DNA from: JAGWRA01 sp963711505
GTDB taxonomy: Bacteria > Acidobacteriota > Vicinamibacteria > Vicinamibacterales > CAVVIG01
Direction: 5' to 3'
Assembly: GCA_963711505.1 (NCBI GenBank)
Contig: CAVQEJ010000003.1
Coordinates: forward strand, 1,674,001-1,738,000
Length of the DNA stretch: 64,000 nucleotides
Position numbers and translations under genes: made by a program. Numbering within the stretch: position 1 is the stretch's first letter; every line of letters begins with the position of its first letter. Below are positions 63,966-64,000 of this stretch, piece after piece. The notes beneath the pieces are model-generated. The model saw only the letters and a program-made list of their open reading frames with translations. It was not told where the DNA came from and did no database searches.

Positions 63966-64000
63966 GAATTGAGAATTTGGAATCGAGAAATGAAAGAATG
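63966..64000. repeat. GAGAATT word repeat at window edge
   Basis: AT-rich ATTGAGAATTGAGAATTT words following DedA, of the same class as the left arm of the hairpin at 14505; the matching right arm would lie beyond the window. Confidence 0.5.

Overview
The window is about 67-70% GC and reads as a piece of a chromosome from the phylum Acidobacteriota, most likely class Vicinamibacteria. The reasons are the gene families rather than any marker gene: a PadR regulator paired with an 'acidobacterial duplicated orphan permease' (ADOP), a carboxypeptidase-regulatory-domain TonB-dependent receptor, two long sortilin/BNR-repeat proteins, an acidobacterial-type VWA protein, a periplasmic PIG-L deacetylase, and many secreted peptidases (S8, S9, M13, M20, PepT, PBP4). 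No rRNA, tRNA, CRISPR array, prophage or insertion sequence was found.

Layout. 0-4 kb: start of a urease operon running off the left edge (ureA), a badly disrupted TonB-dependent receptor, mscL. 4-9 kb: small unknown protein, YkgJ-type cysteine-cluster protein, padR-ADOP pair with a palindromic operator. 9-16 kb: Tat-type amidase, dut, intradiol-dioxygenase-like protein, a sigma factor fused by deletion to an anti-sigma/FecR remnant, an aminotransferase and an exported amidohydrolase that converge on a long hairpin. 16-23 kb: two tandem sortilin-like proteins, each with a hairpin-repeat array upstream. 23-31 kb: pepT, a lactamase-fold hydrolase, a glycosyltransferase-TPR fusion, PBP4, cupin, GNAT. 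31-42 kb: S8 protease with NIVWG repeats, response regulator, S9 peptidase-MFS pair, CDF exporter, bactofilin, PIG-L deacetylase, BON protein. 42-46 kb: small outer-membrane-like protein, M20 and M13 peptidases.

46.7-50.7 kb holds the most interesting unit: a one-domain secreted protein, a two-domain paralogue ending in a sortase sorting signal (LPQTA, hydrophobic helix, basic tail), a VWA protein, and a class D-like sortase coupled to the VWA gene by an ATGA overlap. A dedicated sortase with a neighbouring substrate in a diderm lineage is unusual. 50.9-64 kb is mostly housekeeping: lepB, PilZ protein, purA, hutH, hutU with a coupled P-loop ATPase, an RNase III fused to a DUF2007-like domain, a PP2C/SpoIIE phosphatase, a cystathionine gamma-synthase/lyase family enzyme and a DedA protein.

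Two things recur across the window. First, many otherwise well-conserved genes, including housekeeping ones (hutU, lepB, dut, pepT, PBP4), are broken by single-base indels. This looks more like an error-prone assembly than gene decay, so such genes are annotated across the break. Second, the gaps hold several kinds of hairpin repeat, two of which show compensatory base changes between copies: a 90-nt two-hairpin element (2 copies) and a roughly 100-147-bp tandem unit (6 copies).
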